Translations under genes and position numbers: made by a program | Assembly (NCBI GenBank): GCA_040414855.1 | Contig: JBEDUQ010000062.1 | Location: 12,798 to 76,797, forward strand | DNA from: DASVXQ01 sp040414855 | Lineage (GTDB): Bacteria; Actinomycetota; CALGFH01 | Direction: 5' to 3' | DNA length: 64,000 nt | The notes under the pieces: generated by a model | The model's input: the letters and a program-made list of their open reading frames with translations, nothing else | Told to the model about the DNA's origin: nothing | Database searches by the model: none | Shown here: piece after piece, positions 32,021 through 41,661 of the stretch | Layout of the letters: the number at the start of each line of letters is the position of its first letter | Numbering within the stretch: the stretch's first letter is position 1

Positions 32021-33190
32021 TCAGGCGTGCGCGCCGACCGTCACGGTGCCCACCGTCAGCGTCGGCTTGGCCTCCATGACCGTACCCACCAGTTCGACCT
32101 CGTCGTCGAGCTGCCCGCGTTGCGTCGCCGTCAGCTCCCGCAGCGGTTCGACGGTGATGGCGAGCTTGTCGCCGGACCGTCGCTGGTGCCATACCCCACC
32201 GACCTCGCCGTCGACCAGGAGCACCGGGTAGTTGCCGGCCTGGCCCGCCGGGGTGAGCGCGCGGGTCGCGGCCGCGCCTGGGTACAGCCGCTCCCGAGGC
32301 TGACCCGCGACGACGAACACATCGAAGTAGGGCAGCAGGCGGATCCCTTGGTGCGGCTGCGGCATCTCGGTGTCGCCGGCATTTGTCCAACCCGGCTCAC
32401 CGTCCAGCTCGACCTGTTCCAGCTCGTCAGCCAGCTCGTGGAACAGCTCGGCGGCGCGCCGCGGCGGGATGCTCAGCCATCGAGCGAAGTGCTGGGGCGT
32501 GGCTGGTCCGTAGGCGTGCAGGTAGCGGGTCACGAGAGTGCGCAGGGCCAGGTCGCTGTCGTCGGGGCGGAAGCCGGGCAGCCAGCGGTGCGGGTTGGTG
32601 TAGGTCACCTTGCGGTCCCGGTTTGCTCCGAAGCAGAGCACGCCGCGGTGCCCCGCCGTGCTGGTCAGCTGGCGCCAACGCGGCCACCTGTCCTGGAACG
32701 CCTCCATCGTCCGCGCACCGGCCCACGGGCCGGTGCGATCCACGATCGCCTCGGTCAGCTCGTCGATGGTCAGCTCCGTGTCCGCCAGCGCATCGCCGAT
32801 CGCCGCGATGACCTCGGCGGCCTGGTCAGGGGTGAATCGGATGGGCTCGGGTTGCATCAGCACCGATGGCAAGGCCGACAGCGCCCCTGTCCACATCGGC
32901 AGGTCGGCGGTGGGCAGCAGGTGCACGGTGCCGCGCGGACCGAATGTCTTGACCAGGGTGCGGTCCTCCCACAGCGCGCGCTGCACGTCGACGCGGCTGG
33001 CCCTGGCGATGCGCCGCCCGATCGAGAGCTCGGCGGCGGTGAGGACCTGGGCGTGCGCTCCGCACAGCACGCCGGCGATCTCGGCTGGGCCCAGGTCGGT
33101 CGCCGGTTCGGACAACGCATGGCGGGCCATCCGCCGGGCCGTGACGCCGCTCCAGGTCAGCGAGGCCGGGGTCGTGGATTTCGTGGTCAC
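32021..33190 (-). CDS. AlkZ-like winged-helix DNA-binding protein
   Basis: A 389-residue protein from a GTG (VTTKSTTPASLTWSGVTARRMARHAL) preceded by AAAGGAGA. It belongs to the winged-helix family HTH_42 that includes the interstrand-crosslink DNA glycosylase AlkZ. Family features are LWEDRTLVKTFGPRGTVHLLP, the ARWLSIPPRRAAELF helix region and LLPYFDVFVVAGQPRERLYPG. AlkZ proteins use a QxQ or QxD catalytic motif; I do not see a clear copy, so glycosylase activity is uncertain. The frame continues upstream to a TTG at 33418 that overlaps the stop of the preceding gene (TTGA). That extra segment (LPFEGDQFLSVILSKALLLAANDKIT) looks protein-like but is unexplained. Confidence 0.78.
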   Translation of the reverse strand: MTTKSTTPASLTWSGVTARRMARHALSEPATDLGPAEIAGVLCGAHAQVLTAAELSIGRRIARASRVDVQRALWEDRTLVKTFGPRGTVHLLPTADLPMWTGALSALPSVLMQPEPIRFTPDQAAEVIAAIGDALADTELTIDELTEAIVDRTGPWAGARTMEAFQDRWPRWRQLTSTAGHRGVLCFGANRDRKVTYTNPHRWLPGFRPDDSDLALRTLVTRYLHAYGPATPQHFARWLSIPPRRAAELFHELADELEQVELDGEPGWTNAGDTEMPQPHQGIRLLPYFDVFVVAGQPRERLYPGAAATRALTPAGQAGNYPVLLVDGEVGGVWHQRRSGDKLAITVEPLRELTATQRGQLDDEVELVGTVMEAKPTLTVGTVTVGAHA

Positions 33191-33414
33191 GATGCAGATT
33201 CTCCTTTGGCGCGGCTGGCGCGGCAGAGCGGTTGGCCTATCCTCCGCGCTCAGGCTCGTCGCTGGAGTTGGCGCAGGATCCGGGTTGGTGATCTTGTCGT
33301 TGGCGGCGAGCAGCAGCGCCTTCGACAGGATGACGCTGAGGAATTGGTCGCCCTCGAATGGGAGCATGACGCGCGCCATCCGGCCAGGGTTGGCCGGGGC
33401 GATGACGGGTAGGC

Positions 33415-35052
33415 TCAATCCGGCCCTGTCGTGCCTCCGGTTTCGGTCTGGGCAGGCTCCGGCGGCAGATCCTCCTGGGCATCTGGATCGAGCGGTTCGC
33501 CTCGGGCGAGTCGCAGCATGCGCTCGCGCACGTCGGCTCTGGGCTCTTGCGCCGCGGCAGTGTCCAGGGCCGCGGTGGCGTCAGCAGGCCAATGCTCTTG
33601 TCCCCACCGGTCCAGTGCCCGCAGGGCCATGTTGCGGTTGCGTACGACCGGGCTCCGTAGGGCGGTGGCGATCAGCGGCCAGCCACGACCGGGGAACCGG
33701 TCGAGGTCCTGAACGATGAAATCCACAGCACTGTGGGCTTGGAACTCTGGGCCAAGCCCGAACTCGTCGGCGGGGCCCGAGGCGATCGCGCTCAGCGGCA
33801 GGGAACGCTCCGCATGCTCCACGATCTGGTCGATCGTGTCTTCGCTGGCCAGTTGCATGACTGCCCACCAGTTGCCGCCGAGCGGGTCTTCCAGCACCCG
33901 GCGCCACTGGGCGGGGAACGTGTCGATCCCAAGGCAGCGGGCTGCCCGCTCGGCCTGGTCGAACTCAACCGGGTCGTCGGCGTCCAGCGCTCGTGCCGCC
34001 AGGTCACGCCAGAGCGGCCGTGCCTTGATGGCCCGGCAGGCGGCCAGCAGCCCCTCGCGACGCTCGACCGTCCAGCCCTGCCCCTCTCGTGCGGGCCAGC
34101 GGTCGTCATCGCGGGTGAGGTAGCCCTCGAGCCGATCGATCGCGAGGAACTGGCTGAGCCGCTCGGCGCGACGCTCGAGGTGCCCGACGAGCAGCTCGAC
34201 CGCACGCGGGGCGTCCCGGTAGTCGTCGAGGTCTTCGGCGGGACCACCGGTGACAAGCGCGGAGATGATCTCGCAGGCAGCATCCAGCAGCTCGTCGTCT
34301 GGGTCTTCGGCGTCGAGCTCCTCCGCCAGGCCGCCAGCGGTCGCGGCGATGTAGGCGAGGTACTCGTACATGACCTGGTTGCGGAAGCCCTCGCGGAGGA
34401 TCCACCGCTTGATCTCGGCACGCTCAGTGTCCCGCAGCCCCTCGACCAGGTGGATCCGTCCCCACCCATCGACAGACTTGGCGAGGTCCCACAACGCCGA
34501 CTCCGCATCGTCCAGGGTGTTGGCCAGCGCAACCGCACTGTAGACCGTGAACTCCTCATGGCGACCCAGCGTCGTCAGCAGTTCCCGGTCATCGGCGCCG
34601 CGGACCGCACCCAGCAGGGCGATGCCGACCTTCACCGGTTCACGGTGCCGTGACCGCTCGGCCAGCCGACGCCCAAGCCGGTGGATCCGCGCGGGCGGCA
34701 GCGGCGACTGCCCGATCCGCTCCAGCAGCGGGTCCACCAGCCCGATCGCCGAGCAGCTCACCAGGCGGGCATAGAGGCGGTCGAACGCACCCGCGGAGGG
34801 ACTCCCGGAGGTCGCCGCAAAGACAAGGTCGAACACCTCGTCCGGCTCCCCCTCGTCAGCGCCTGTACCGAAGTGGTGGGTTCCAACCCCGTCCATCGCT
34901 CCGGCCGCCCATCGCACGCGCCCCTCCAACTCGTCCTCGTCGGGAAGCTTCTGCCCTCCCTTCAGCAACCCGAGACCCGCTGGCGGGACGTGCTGACGGA
35001 CGTGGTCGTAGATGGATGGCTTGCGCTGAAACCGCATGAAGATCCCAGGCAC
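33415..35052 (-). CDS. Helical-repeat protein of unknown function
   Basis: A 545-residue protein, mostly alpha-helical and rich in repeated helix pairs, with acidic linkers and a proline/acidic tail (PLDPDAQEDLPPEPAQTE). The segment NRNMALRALDRWGQEHWPADATAAL near the C-terminus is typical of HEAT-like repeats. No signal peptide or membrane helix is seen, so it is probably a cytosolic scaffold. The GTG start has AGGA five bases upstream; Met6 is an alternative. It is followed with overlap by the open frame leading into the AlkZ-like gene. Confidence 0.7.
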   Translation of the reverse strand: MPGIFMRFQRKPSIYDHVRQHVPPAGLGLLKGGQKLPDEDELEGRVRWAAGAMDGVGTHHFGTGADEGEPDEVFDLVFAATSGSPSAGAFDRLYARLVSCSAIGLVDPLLERIGQSPLPPARIHRLGRRLAERSRHREPVKVGIALLGAVRGADDRELLTTLGRHEEFTVYSAVALANTLDDAESALWDLAKSVDGWGRIHLVEGLRDTERAEIKRWILREGFRNQVMYEYLAYIAATAGGLAEELDAEDPDDELLDAACEIISALVTGGPAEDLDDYRDAPRAVELLVGHLERRAERLSQFLAIDRLEGYLTRDDDRWPAREGQGWTVERREGLLAACRAIKARPLWRDLAARALDADDPVEFDQAERAARCLGIDTFPAQWRRVLEDPLGGNWWAVMQLASEDTIDQIVEHAERSLPLSAIASGPADEFGLGPEFQAHSAVDFIVQDLDRFPGRGWPLIATALRSPVVRNRNMALRALDRWGQEHWPADATAALDTAAAQEPRADVRERMLRLARGEPLDPDAQEDLPPEPAQTETGGTTGPD

Positions 35053-35267
35053 GTTGATCCTGTCCGCTGTAGCGCCATCGAATACCAGAAGCCCGGCACC
35101 GGTCGCCTACAACTCCGAGGAGTTTGTTCGCGGTGTGCGAGTTCATCACAATCCACGCGCACCACCAAAGCGCACGGTTGGACCATGAGGCCTCCAGACA
35201 CGGTCACGACCTGGATTCACGCCGCGTCTCGCCAGCGGCCTACGGCGTCACCCGACCTGGTGAACCG

Positions 35268-36983
35268 CTACCGGGGGATGATCGGGAGGACGACGTGGGA
35301 GGGCCGCTCGGCGTCGTGGTGGATGTGCTGGACGGCGGGAACGCCGGCGTGGTCGGCGCCGAGCGGGTTGCCGGTGTTGGGATTGCGGTCGAACGCCGGG
35401 AAGCCGGCGCTGGCCACCTCGACCCGGATGCGGTGCCCGCGCCGGAACAGGTTCGAGGTCGGCAGCAACTCGATCTGATATTCCTCGACCCGGCCCGGCT
35501 CCAGCGGCGCGGGGCTGGACTGCGAATGCCGGTACCGGGCGCGGATCATGCCGTCGCAGAGCCGAAGCACGTAGCCGTCGGGAGCGACATCGCAGACCTT
35601 CACGACCCAGTCGGTGTCGGGAGCGCTGCTGGACGCCCAGATCCGCGCGACCACGGGCCCGGTGACCTCGACGTCCTCGGTGAGCGGCGGGGTCGAGAAG
35701 ACGAGCACGTCCTCGCGGTCCTCGATCGGCCCCTGGTCGGTCGGGCCGTCAGGGCGGGCCATCCGACCGGCGACGCTCGGCGTCGGGTCGGCGGGGTCGT
35801 ACACGTAGCTGTCGGCGGGCTCGTGGCCGGGCGGTTCGGTGTCGAGGGCGCCGTCGCCGCGGCGGGTGTTCGCGCGGCCTCGGGAGCGGAGGTAGTAGGC
35901 GGTGTACCGGACCCGGGCCGGGGGCCATTGCGGCTCGTCGCGCCAGACGTCCTCGCCGAGGACATACAGCCGCACGGCGGGCTCGTCGAGCATGCCGGTG
36001 TCGATGCCCTTGAGCCAGTGGTCGTACCACCGCAGCACCAGCGCGCGGGCGTCGACCGAGGCGGCCGGGCCGAAGTGCTGGTCGCCGCTGGTGGTCCGCA
36101 CGGGCACCCCATGCGGCCAGGGCCCGATCACCAGCTTGGCGTGGGCGCGCGCCTGTGGGCTGGCGCCGCGCTCGAGGATCCCGGCGTAGTTGCGCAGGGT
36201 CCCGACGGAGAATCGGTCGAACCAGCCGACCAGGTGCAGCGCCGGCGTTCGGATCCGCTGGTACTGCGCGCTGACGTCAAGCGCCGCCCAGTGGCCGTCG
36301 TCGTCGGGGTGGTCGAGCCAGCGGTGGTACCAGGGAGCGAGCTCGCGCGGCAGCGGCGGGAACTCCGACAGCGGAAGGTGACGGTACCAGCGCGAGACCT
36401 CGTGCTGAGCCCGCGCCGCCGCGACCCGGAGCTCCTCGTAGTCGGCACGGCCCTCGCCGAGCCGGTGCTCCGGGTCGATGTTGGCCTGGAGCAGCGCCCA
36501 CCATTGCAGCATCGTGTAGCCGCCGCCCGGGTCGTAGACGTTGCCCCGGCCGAAGGCCGACCAGCTCTGCATCGGCGCGATGGCGACCAGGTGCGGCGGC
36601 TGCGACACCGCCGCGAGCAGCTGGACGAAGCCGCCCGATGAAGAGCCGAACATGCCCACCTTGCCGTCCGACCAGTCCTGCGCCGCGCACCACTCGACCA
36701 CGTCGTAGCTGTCCTCGATGTCGGTGACGAACGGGTCGAACTCGCCCTCGGAGGCGAACTGGCCGCGCATGTCGTTGATGACCACGACATACCCCTGGCT
36801 TGCGGTGCGCGGCGGGTCGATCCACTCGCCCCAGGTGTCCTTGCCGTAGTGCGTCCGCCCGAGCAGGACGGGACAGCGCCCCTCCCCGACCGGTCGGTAG
36901 ACGTCCGATCGCAGCACCACCCCGTCGCGGGTCTTGACGGGCACGTTCTTCTCGACGATCACGGAGTACTGCTCAGCGGGCAT
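35268..36983 (-). CDS. CocE/NonD-family hydrolase 1
   Basis: A 571-residue serine hydrolase of the cocaine-esterase/X-Pro dipeptidyl-peptidase type. The alpha/beta-hydrolase core carries nucleophile Ser115 in MFGSSSGG, with a downstream IGPWPHG supplying the likely His. A C-terminal jelly-roll domain (about 370-560) has LTEDVEVTGPVVARIWASSSAPDTDW and RIRVEVASAGFPAFDRNPNTGNP. No signal peptide. It would cleave an ester or amide of an imported aromatic compound. It overlaps the start-side paralogue by 11 bp and is the last gene of the leftward IclR-controlled operon. Confidence 0.88.
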   Translation of the reverse strand: MPAEQYSVIVEKNVPVKTRDGVVLRSDVYRPVGEGRCPVLLGRTHYGKDTWGEWIDPPRTASQGYVVVINDMRGQFASEGEFDPFVTDIEDSYDVVEWCAAQDWSDGKVGMFGSSSGGFVQLLAAVSQPPHLVAIAPMQSWSAFGRGNVYDPGGGYTMLQWWALLQANIDPEHRLGEGRADYEELRVAAARAQHEVSRWYRHLPLSEFPPLPRELAPWYHRWLDHPDDDGHWAALDVSAQYQRIRTPALHLVGWFDRFSVGTLRNYAGILERGASPQARAHAKLVIGPWPHGVPVRTTSGDQHFGPAASVDARALVLRWYDHWLKGIDTGMLDEPAVRLYVLGEDVWRDEPQWPPARVRYTAYYLRSRGRANTRRGDGALDTEPPGHEPADSYVYDPADPTPSVAGRMARPDGPTDQGPIEDREDVLVFSTPPLTEDVEVTGPVVARIWASSSAPDTDWVVKVCDVAPDGYVLRLCDGMIRARYRHSQSSPAPLEPGRVEEYQIELLPTSNLFRRGHRIRVEVASAGFPAFDRNPNTGNPLGADHAGVPAVQHIHHDAERPSHVVLPIIPR

Positions 36984-38712
36984 CGGCCGGCTCCCGGCGG
37001 GCGGGGACGACCGACAGCACGACCTGGGAGGGATGCTCCGCGTCGTGGTGGACGAACTGGATGGCGGTCACACCGGCGTGGTCCGCCCCGAGCGGGTTGC
37101 CGGTGCCAAGGTTCCGGTCGAATGCGGGGAAGCTCGAGCTCGCCACCTCGACGCGGATGCGGTGGCCTGCCCGGAAGCGGTTGGCCACGGGCAGCAGCGT
37201 GATCACGTACTCGTACAGCGCCCATGGCTCCAGCAGCTTGGGAGCCGACTGCGATTCGCGGTACCGGGCGCGGACCATGCCGTGCGAGAGCGGCCGGGCG
37301 TAGCCGTCCGGCCGCACGTCCACGAGCTTCACCATCCAGTCGGTGTCCACCGCGCTGCTGGTCGCCCACAGCCGCGCGCTCACCGGCCCGACGACCTCCA
37401 CGTCCTCCTCGAGCGGGGCGGAGGTGAACACCAGCACGTCCTCGCGGCGCTCGACAGCTCGCTGGTCGACCGCGCCGCGTGGACGCTCGACCCTGCCGGG
37501 CGTGCTCGGCACCGGGTCGGCCGGGTCGTGGACGTAGGAGTCGGCCGGCTCGCCGCCGGGTGGGTCCAGGCTCAGCCGGCCGTCGCCCTCCAGGCCGTTG
37601 GCCCGCCCGGCGGAGTGCAGGTACCAGGCGACCGAGCGGGCGCCTGGCGGCGGCCAGCTCGGCTCGTCCCGCCAGGCGTCCTCGCCGTGAACGAACAGGC
37701 GCACCGGCGGCTCGTCGAGCATGCCGGTGTCGGTGCCCTTGAGCCAGTGGTCGTACCAGCGCAGCACCAGCGCGCGCACGTCCACCGATCCCCGCGGCCC
37801 GAAGTGCTCGTCGCCGCACTCGGTGATCACCGGCAGGCCGTGCGGCCAGGGACCGACCACCAGGCGCTGGTGCTCGCGAGCCGCCGCGGTGGCGCCCTCT
37901 CGCATGATCCCCAGGTAGTTGTCGATGGTCGTGCGGCAGAGGCGGTCGAACCAGCCAACCAGGTGCAGCGCCGGCACGCCGATGCGGCCATAGCTCGGCC
38001 GCACGTCCATGGGCCGCCAGTACTCGTCGTCGTCGGGATGCTCGAGCCACCGGTAGTAGTACTCGCTCACCTCCCGCGGGAGCGGCGGCAACTCGGACAG
38101 CGGCAGGTGCCGGAACCAGCGGGCCTTCTCCCACATGGCGCGAGCGACAGCCTGCCGCCGGTCGGCGAATCCCGGCCGCTCGGCGTCCAGTCGCTTGGCC
38201 GGGTCGATGGTGGCCTGGAGCAGCGCCCACTCCTGGGAATAGTGGGTGAAGGCGCCGTCCGCGTCGTAGACGCCGCCGCGTCCGAAGCTCCACCAGGTCT
38301 GCATCGGCGCGATCGCGACCAGGTGCGGCGGCCCCGCGACCGCGGCCAGCAGTTGCAGGTACCCGGGGGCGGAGGAGCCGAACATCCCGACCTTGCCGTC
38401 GGACCACGGCTGCGCCGCGCACCACTCCACGACGTCATAGCCGTCGTCGGCGTCGTGGACGAAGGGGTGGAACTCGCCGCCGGACGCGAAGCTGCCGCGG
38501 GTGTCGTTGATCACCACCGCGTAGCCCTGGCCGGCGGTGCGGAGCGGGTCGATCCACCCGCCCCAGCTGTCCTTGCCGTAGCAGGTGCGCCCGAGCAGCA
38601 CCGGCCAGCGGCCCTCGACCGCCGGCCGGTACACGTCGGCGCGCAGGACGGTGCCGTCGCGCACCGGCAGCGGGACGTCCTTGTCGACGACGACGCTGAA
38701 GGCTTCCGCCAT
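36973..38712 (-). CDS. CocE/NonD-family hydrolase 2
   Basis: A 579-residue paralogue of the next gene with the same layout; nucleophile Ser114 in MFGSSAPG, His in VVGPWPHGLP, and a C-terminal jelly roll ending FDRNLGTGNPLGADHAG. The two copies are clearly related along their whole length but well diverged, so they are an old tandem duplication that may split substrates or act as a hetero-oligomer. It starts 10 bp after the stop of the binding-protein gene. Confidence 0.88.
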   Translation of the reverse strand: MAEAFSVVVDKDVPLPVRDGTVLRADVYRPAVEGRWPVLLGRTCYGKDSWGGWIDPLRTAGQGYAVVINDTRGSFASGGEFHPFVHDADDGYDVVEWCAAQPWSDGKVGMFGSSAPGYLQLLAAVAGPPHLVAIAPMQTWWSFGRGGVYDADGAFTHYSQEWALLQATIDPAKRLDAERPGFADRRQAVARAMWEKARWFRHLPLSELPPLPREVSEYYYRWLEHPDDDEYWRPMDVRPSYGRIGVPALHLVGWFDRLCRTTIDNYLGIMREGATAAAREHQRLVVGPWPHGLPVITECGDEHFGPRGSVDVRALVLRWYDHWLKGTDTGMLDEPPVRLFVHGEDAWRDEPSWPPPGARSVAWYLHSAGRANGLEGDGRLSLDPPGGEPADSYVHDPADPVPSTPGRVERPRGAVDQRAVERREDVLVFTSAPLEEDVEVVGPVSARLWATSSAVDTDWMVKLVDVRPDGYARPLSHGMVRARYRESQSAPKLLEPWALYEYVITLLPVANRFRAGHRIRVEVASSSFPAFDRNLGTGNPLGADHAGVTAIQFVHHDAEHPSQVVLSVVPARREPADAR

Positions 38713-38722
38713 AGCCCGCCCC

Positions 38723-39787
38723 TCAGCCGCCGAGGGCGCCGAGGAAGCTCGTATCCACGAGCTTGGTGGTATCCACGTGCTCCTTCAGGATCCCGAACCG
38801 CTGCATCGTGTCCGCGGTGGCCTGCACCTGCCGCGGGTCGACCTTCATCAGATTGGCCTTGTCGAACCCCGGCGGCACCATCAACTCGTCGTTGGTCACC
38901 TTCAGGGAGACGAGCTGCGCCTGCTCGGTGCTCGACCCGGCCGGGAGGAATTTCATGACGTCCTTCACGGTGCCTTCGGGGTCGTCGATGGTGGTCTGCC
39001 AGCCGCGCACCGAGGCCCGCAGGAAGCAGGCGATCGCGGCCTTGTGCGACGCCAGGTAGCGGTTGTTGACCGCGATCACCTGGCCGTAGACCTCGACGCC
39101 GAACTTTGCCGGGTCGAGCACGACCAGGCCGTCGGGCCACTTGTAGCCGGCGGCCTCCCAGGCGGCCTTGTGGAAGAAGATCTGCTGCGAGCCGATGTCG
39201 ACCTTGCCGGAGACGATGTCCTCGATGCCGAAGCTGATCGGCACCATCTTGATGTCGGACTCGGACAGCCCGACTCCGTTGAGCAGGGACAGCAGGTCCG
39301 CCTGCTTGCCGACGCGCTGCACGCCGACGCGCTTGCCCTTCAGGTCCGCGGGGCCGGTGATGCCGGACTTCTTGAGCGCGACGAAGCGCGTCGGGTCGGT
39401 CCGGTAGGTCTGCGCAACCACCGTGATCTGGGCGCCACCGGCGAACGACAGCACCGCGTCATCGCCCATCATCGCCACGTCCACGTTGCCCTGTGCCAGG
39501 GCCAGCGGAACGTTGACGTTCGGCCCGCCGGGCACCACCTCGAGGTCCAGCCCCTCGTCCTTGTAGTACCCGCGGTTCTGCGCGACCAGGAAGCCGGCGT
39601 GCTGCGCGTTGGCGAAGAAGCTGAGCTGGAACCGCAGCTTGTCGTTGTTGCACTTGCTGGTCGGCGGGGCCTGTTGCTGTGCACCCGCGTCGCTGGACGA
39701 GCCGCTGGAGCCGCAGGCCCCGACGAGCAGGGCAACGGCGCTGATGAGCGAGAGCAGGCGAACTCTTCTCACGATGCCTCCGATCAC
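38723..39787 (-). CDS. ABC substrate-binding lipoprotein (NMT1/taurine type)
   Basis: A 354-residue lipoprotein with lipobox LLVGAC (Cys25). The mature part has the NMT1/THI5-like pattern of sulfonate, nitrate, pyrimidine and aromatic-acid binding proteins: LSFFANAQHAGFLVAQNRGYYKDEGL and LKGKRVGVQRVGKQADLL. Given the neighbouring ring-cleavage genes it likely binds an aromatic or aromatic-ester compound. It is the third gene of the leftward operon, after two permease genes. Confidence 0.88.
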   Translation of the reverse strand: MIGGIVRRVRLLSLISAVALLVGACGSSGSSSDAGAQQQAPPTSKCNNDKLRFQLSFFANAQHAGFLVAQNRGYYKDEGLDLEVVPGGPNVNVPLALAQGNVDVAMMGDDAVLSFAGGAQITVVAQTYRTDPTRFVALKKSGITGPADLKGKRVGVQRVGKQADLLSLLNGVGLSESDIKMVPISFGIEDIVSGKVDIGSQQIFFHKAAWEAAGYKWPDGLVVLDPAKFGVEVYGQVIAVNNRYLASHKAAIACFLRASVRGWQTTIDDPEGTVKDVMKFLPAGSSTEQAQLVSLKVTNDELMVPPGFDKANLMKVDPRQVQATADTMQRFGILKEHVDTTKLVDTSFLGALGG

Positions 39788-39794
39788 ATGCGTG

Positions 39795-40607
39795 TCAGCT
39801 GTGGGGACGCTTCGCGGCCCAGGGCACCGCGAGACGCTCGACCAGGACCAGGAGCGAGTACCAGGCGATGCCGAGCGCCGAGAGGATCGCGGTGGCGCCC
39901 CATGCCACCGCCGGCTCGAAGCTCGCGAGCGAGTCGATGATGTGGTAACCGAGGCCGATACGGCCTTTGAGCACCTCGCAGATCATGGCGCCGATCAACG
40001 CCAGCACCGTGCTGTAGCGCATCGAGGTGAACACGAACGGGAGCGAGGTCGGAAAGCGGAGGTGGCGGAACACCTGGAGGCGGCTGGCGTCATAGGAGGC
40101 CAGCAGGTTGAGGGAACGCTCGTCGACGCTGATCAGACCCTTATAGGAATAGATCACCATCGACGGGAAGCACACCAGGGCGATCACCGCCGTCCGGAAG
40201 GCGAGCCCGGAGCCCAGGAACAGGGAGATGAGCGGGGCCACCGCGAGCAGCGGTGCGGCCTGCGCCGCCCCCAGCACGGTGCTGAGCCTGCGAGCAAGGG
40301 GCCGCGGCAGGACCGACAGCACCACGCCCAGCCCCAGGCCGATGGCGTTGCCGACCACGTAGCCGAGCGCCGCCGGAGCCATGGTGATGCCGAGGTCGGT
40401 CCAGAACGGCCCGGCGTTCGCGCGGATCGCGGTGAGGATGTCGCTCGGCGCCGGCAACGTGAACGACTCGAGCCCGAAGAGCCGGTTCCACACTCCCGCC
40501 TGCCAGGCCGCGGTGAGCAACACGAACAGCACCAGCGGGCCCACCACCACGCCGACGGTCGCGCGCGACGGCAGGAGCCGGCGACGCCGCGGCGACAGCA
40601 CGTTCAC
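39795..40607 (-). CDS. ABC permease (SsuC/TauC type) 2
   Basis: A 270-residue permease from a GTG (VNVLSPRRRRLLPSRA) that overlaps the stop of the upstream permease (GTGA). About six helices and the conserved loop NLLASYDASRLQVFRHLRFPTSLPFVFTSMR contact the ATPase. The open frame upstream of 40607 overlaps the other permease gene in another frame and is not used. It forms a heterodimeric channel with the gene at 40604-41401; the ATPase is encoded in the opposite operon at 47092. Confidence 0.88.
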   Translation of the reverse strand: MNVLSPRRRRLLPSRATVGVVVGPLVLFVLLTAAWQAGVWNRLFGLESFTLPAPSDILTAIRANAGPFWTDLGITMAPAALGYVVGNAIGLGLGVVLSVLPRPLARRLSTVLGAAQAAPLLAVAPLISLFLGSGLAFRTAVIALVCFPSMVIYSYKGLISVDERSLNLLASYDASRLQVFRHLRFPTSLPFVFTSMRYSTVLALIGAMICEVLKGRIGLGYHIIDSLASFEPAVAWGATAILSALGIAWYSLLVLVERLAVPWAAKRPHS

Positions 40608-41401
40608 TGGGCACGCTCCGAGCGGAACGCGAGCTGCCACGGGCTGACCATCCGCTCGACGGTCGTCACGGCCCTGGCCAGCAGCAGGCCGAGCAGCAGC
40701 GTGACGATCATCGCGACCCACAGCATGGTCGCCTGCTCCGGACCGAAGGTCAGCGCCGACAGCATCAGGAAGCCGAGCCCGGTGTTCGCGCCCAGCAGGT
40801 CGACGATCACGGCTCCGACCAGGCTCAGCGGCGCCGCGATCTTGAGGCCGCTGAACAGGAAGGGCAACGACGACGGGAACTGGAGGTAGCGCAGCCCCTT
40901 GAGGCGACCGGCGCCGTAGGAGCCGAGCAGGTCCCACGCCAGCCGGTTGGGCGTCTTGAGCCCGCGCAGCGTGGCCAGCACGACGCTGAAGAAGGTGATC
41001 AGCGCGGCGATCGTGAGCCGGGTGAGATCGTCCCGCCTGGTGATCGCCTGGATGATCGGAACCAGCGCCAGCATCGGGATCATCTGGGCCACGAGGATGT
41101 AGGGCATCACCGAGACCTCGATCCAGCGAGCCTGCACCAGCAGCACCGCGAACAGGACGCCGACCGCGCCACCCACCGCGAAGCCGAGCAGCGCGCGCGA
41201 CAGCGTGGCCCAGGTCGCCGAGGCGATCGTCGGCCAGAACTCGACCACCCGCTGCACGATCAGGTGCGGGTACGGGAGCTTCGAGGTCGCGAGCGGGTCA
41301 TGGGACGCGACCAGCAGGTAGGCGAGCAGGTACCACAGGCCGGCGACGCACCCCGCCACCAGCAGATACCAGAACGCGCGACTGCTCGTGCGCTTGATCA
41401 T
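40604..41401 (-). CDS. ABC permease (SsuC/TauC type) 1
   Basis: A 265-residue permease from MIKRTSSRAFWYLLVAG; frame upstream to 41539 crosses the promoter and operator and is rejected. It has six helices and the family loop DLLGSYGAGRLKGLRYLQFPSSLPFLFSGLK. It is the first gene of the leftward aromatic-uptake operon, 104 bp downstream of the IclR-type operator. Confidence 0.88.
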   Translation of the reverse strand: MIKRTSSRAFWYLLVAGCVAGLWYLLAYLLVASHDPLATSKLPYPHLIVQRVVEFWPTIASATWATLSRALLGFAVGGAVGVLFAVLLVQARWIEVSVMPYILVAQMIPMLALVPIIQAITRRDDLTRLTIAALITFFSVVLATLRGLKTPNRLAWDLLGSYGAGRLKGLRYLQFPSSLPFLFSGLKIAAPLSLVGAVIVDLLGANTGLGFLMLSALTFGPEQATMLWVAMIVTLLLGLLLARAVTTVERMVSPWQLAFRSERAQ

Positions 41402-41504
41402 CGACGCGGCCTTTCCCGACGCGGACTGCTGGGAGGAACGCTGAGGGATGCTGACGCGTGCACGATTTCGGGCGCAGGCACTTGCGGGACCCTGATCCAT
41501 ATTG

Positions 41505-41555
41505 TGGACCACCGGTCCAGGCGGGAGTATCGCAGCCAAGGTCTCCCGCTGTCAA
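41505..41555 (-). promoter_or_regulatory. Promoter and IclR operator, leftward operon
   Basis: Read on the minus strand: TTGACA (41555-41550), an 18-bp spacer, GATACT (41531-41526), then the palindrome TGGACC-GGT-GGTCCA (41519-41505) beginning six bases after the -10. The operator covers the expected transcription start, a layout for repression. It duplicates the arrangement at 42667-42720. Confidence 0.75.
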
Positions 41556-41578
41556 CGAGGGAATGCGCCTGTACACGC

Positions 41579-41639
41579 CGGTGCGGCGACGGCCTGGGAC
41601 CCAGAGGACGAGGCGGTGCGGCGACGGCCTCGGACCCAG
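41579..41639. repeat. 26-bp direct repeats
   Basis: cggtgcggcgacggcct(g/c)ggacccag occurs at 41579-41604 and 41614-41639 with one mismatch, in the gap between the IclR stop and the leftward promoter. No function is evident; it may be a spacer duplication. Confidence 0.7.
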
Positions 41640-41661
41640 GCGGCACGGCGGCCGGGGAAGA

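Noticed and set aside
41579..41639. 26-bp direct repeats as a second IclR binding region
   Set aside because: They do not contain the TGGACC-N3-GGTCCA palindrome and occur only on one side, so they are listed as a plain repeat.
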